This document shows, piece by piece, positions 32,605-32,857 of a stretch of DNA of 32,857 bases (position 1 is its first letter; each line of letters starts with the position of its first letter). Origin of the DNA: Pseudaquidulcibacter sp964443435 (lineage in GTDB: Bacteria; Pseudomonadota; Alphaproteobacteria; Caulobacterales; Aquidulcibacteraceae); contig CAYUCW010000022.1 in NCBI GenBank assembly GCA_964443435.1, positions 1 through 32,857 on the forward strand, read 5' to 3'. Below the pieces are notes generated by a model, which was given only the letters and a program-made list of their open reading frames with translations, was not told the origin of the DNA and did no database searches. The translations under genes were made by a program, and so were the position numbers.

Positions 32605-32857
32605 TTTAAACTCCTGTTTGTTTCAAATCGGGACATTGCCCTCTTCACAGGTTATAAATTGCGATTTGTGTGCCAACTCATTCCCTTTTATGGGGAATCT
32701 TAAAAATACATAATAAAATCAATTATTTACAAGTTAAGCGTTTAGAGTGTTGTGATTATATGTTCTGAAAATAAACATTTTTAATCTAATGTTTATTGAA
32801 ACAATACTATTTACTTTAAATATTTTGGCATCAAAATGAACCAAAATGGGGAAAGCG
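32605..32857 (-). promoter_or_regulatory. Upstream region of the secreted repeat protein
   Basis: The 253 AT-rich bases hold the AGGAG site, a -24/-12-like element at 32661-32675, and an ATTCCC/GGGAAT hairpin or operator at 32680-32698 directly upstream of it. The rest (32700-32857) shows no gene. Confidence 0.5.
32661..32675 (-). promoter_or_regulatory. Candidate sigma-54 (-24/-12) promoter of the secreted repeat protein
   Basis: On the minus strand this reads TGGCACA-CAAA-TCGC. It keeps GG at -24 and GC at -12 in exact register, with two mismatches to TGGCACG-N4-TTGC. It would start transcription about 45 bases before the ATG at 32604. Confidence 0.55.

Noticed and set aside
1..32857. tRNA genes, insertion sequences, prophage or integrative elements
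   Set aside because: Reading the intergenic stretches I saw no cloverleaf with CCA end, transposase, integrase or terminal repeats. A tRNA scan would be decisive.

Overview
The window looks like an AT-rich alphaproteobacterial chromosome segment of the dimorphic, Caulobacter-like type (Caulobacterales or Hyphomonadaceae sensu lato). The evidence is gcrA, the flbT-flaF pair, short flagellins behind sigma-54 promoters, CtrA-like boxes, a DUF3126 protein and a possible holdfast-anchor repeat protein. It is a short-read draft scaffold: four blocks of exactly 100 N interrupt it (6185-6284, 7419-7518, 9452-9551, 19375-19474). No tRNA, rRNA, insertion sequence, prophage or CRISPR array was recognised.

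Layout. 1-888: 3' part of a PIF1/RecD-like helicase. 951-2141: metK, with a hairpin-rich leader abutting its ribosome binding site. 2327-3787: an NtrC-family sigma-54 activator resembling TacA. 3828-9290, minus strand: rpmI-rplT, a terminator, then pheS-pheT and an unknown membrane-anchored protein. 9291-10373: a gap flanked by a palindromic tandem repeat, a tiny membrane protein and a MazG-like enzyme. 10487-18316: a complete high-affinity respiratory cluster ccoNOQP-ccoGHIS, followed tail-to-tail by a DUF2189 membrane protein. 19238-21445, minus: a JmjC/cupin-like putative dioxygenase and a CelD/FemAB-type acetyltransferase. 21512-24574, minus: argD-argF-hslO. 24883: gcrA, divergent from argD. 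25648-29717: a late flagellar block (flbT, flaF, small protein, flagellin, FlaG-like, flagellin). 29787-30815, minus: a soluble chemoreceptor-like protein. 30995-31204, minus: DUF3126. 31309-32604, minus: a secreted repeat protein.

How the genes fit together. The cco block encodes cbb3 oxidase plus the copper import and reduction machinery that builds it. The right half is cell-cycle and surface-structure biology. GcrA is a cell-cycle regulator, and FlbT and FlaF tune flagellin synthesis. Both flagellin genes carry well-formed -24/-12 sigma-54 promoters with CtrA-like half-sites just upstream. They also share an iterated CCTAG element, present as three copies at exact 21-bp spacing upstream of the first gene and as inverted copies upstream of the second. 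A third -24/-12 match lies upstream of the secreted repeat protein, which suggests the sigma-54 regulon in this window extends beyond flagellins.

Assembly notes. The gap at 19375-19474 is almost certainly artificial: its two flanks are the same 55 bases, and merging them restores a 313-residue reading frame with a different C-terminus. The gap inside pheT, in contrast, hides real sequence, because about 130 residues of the family are missing.
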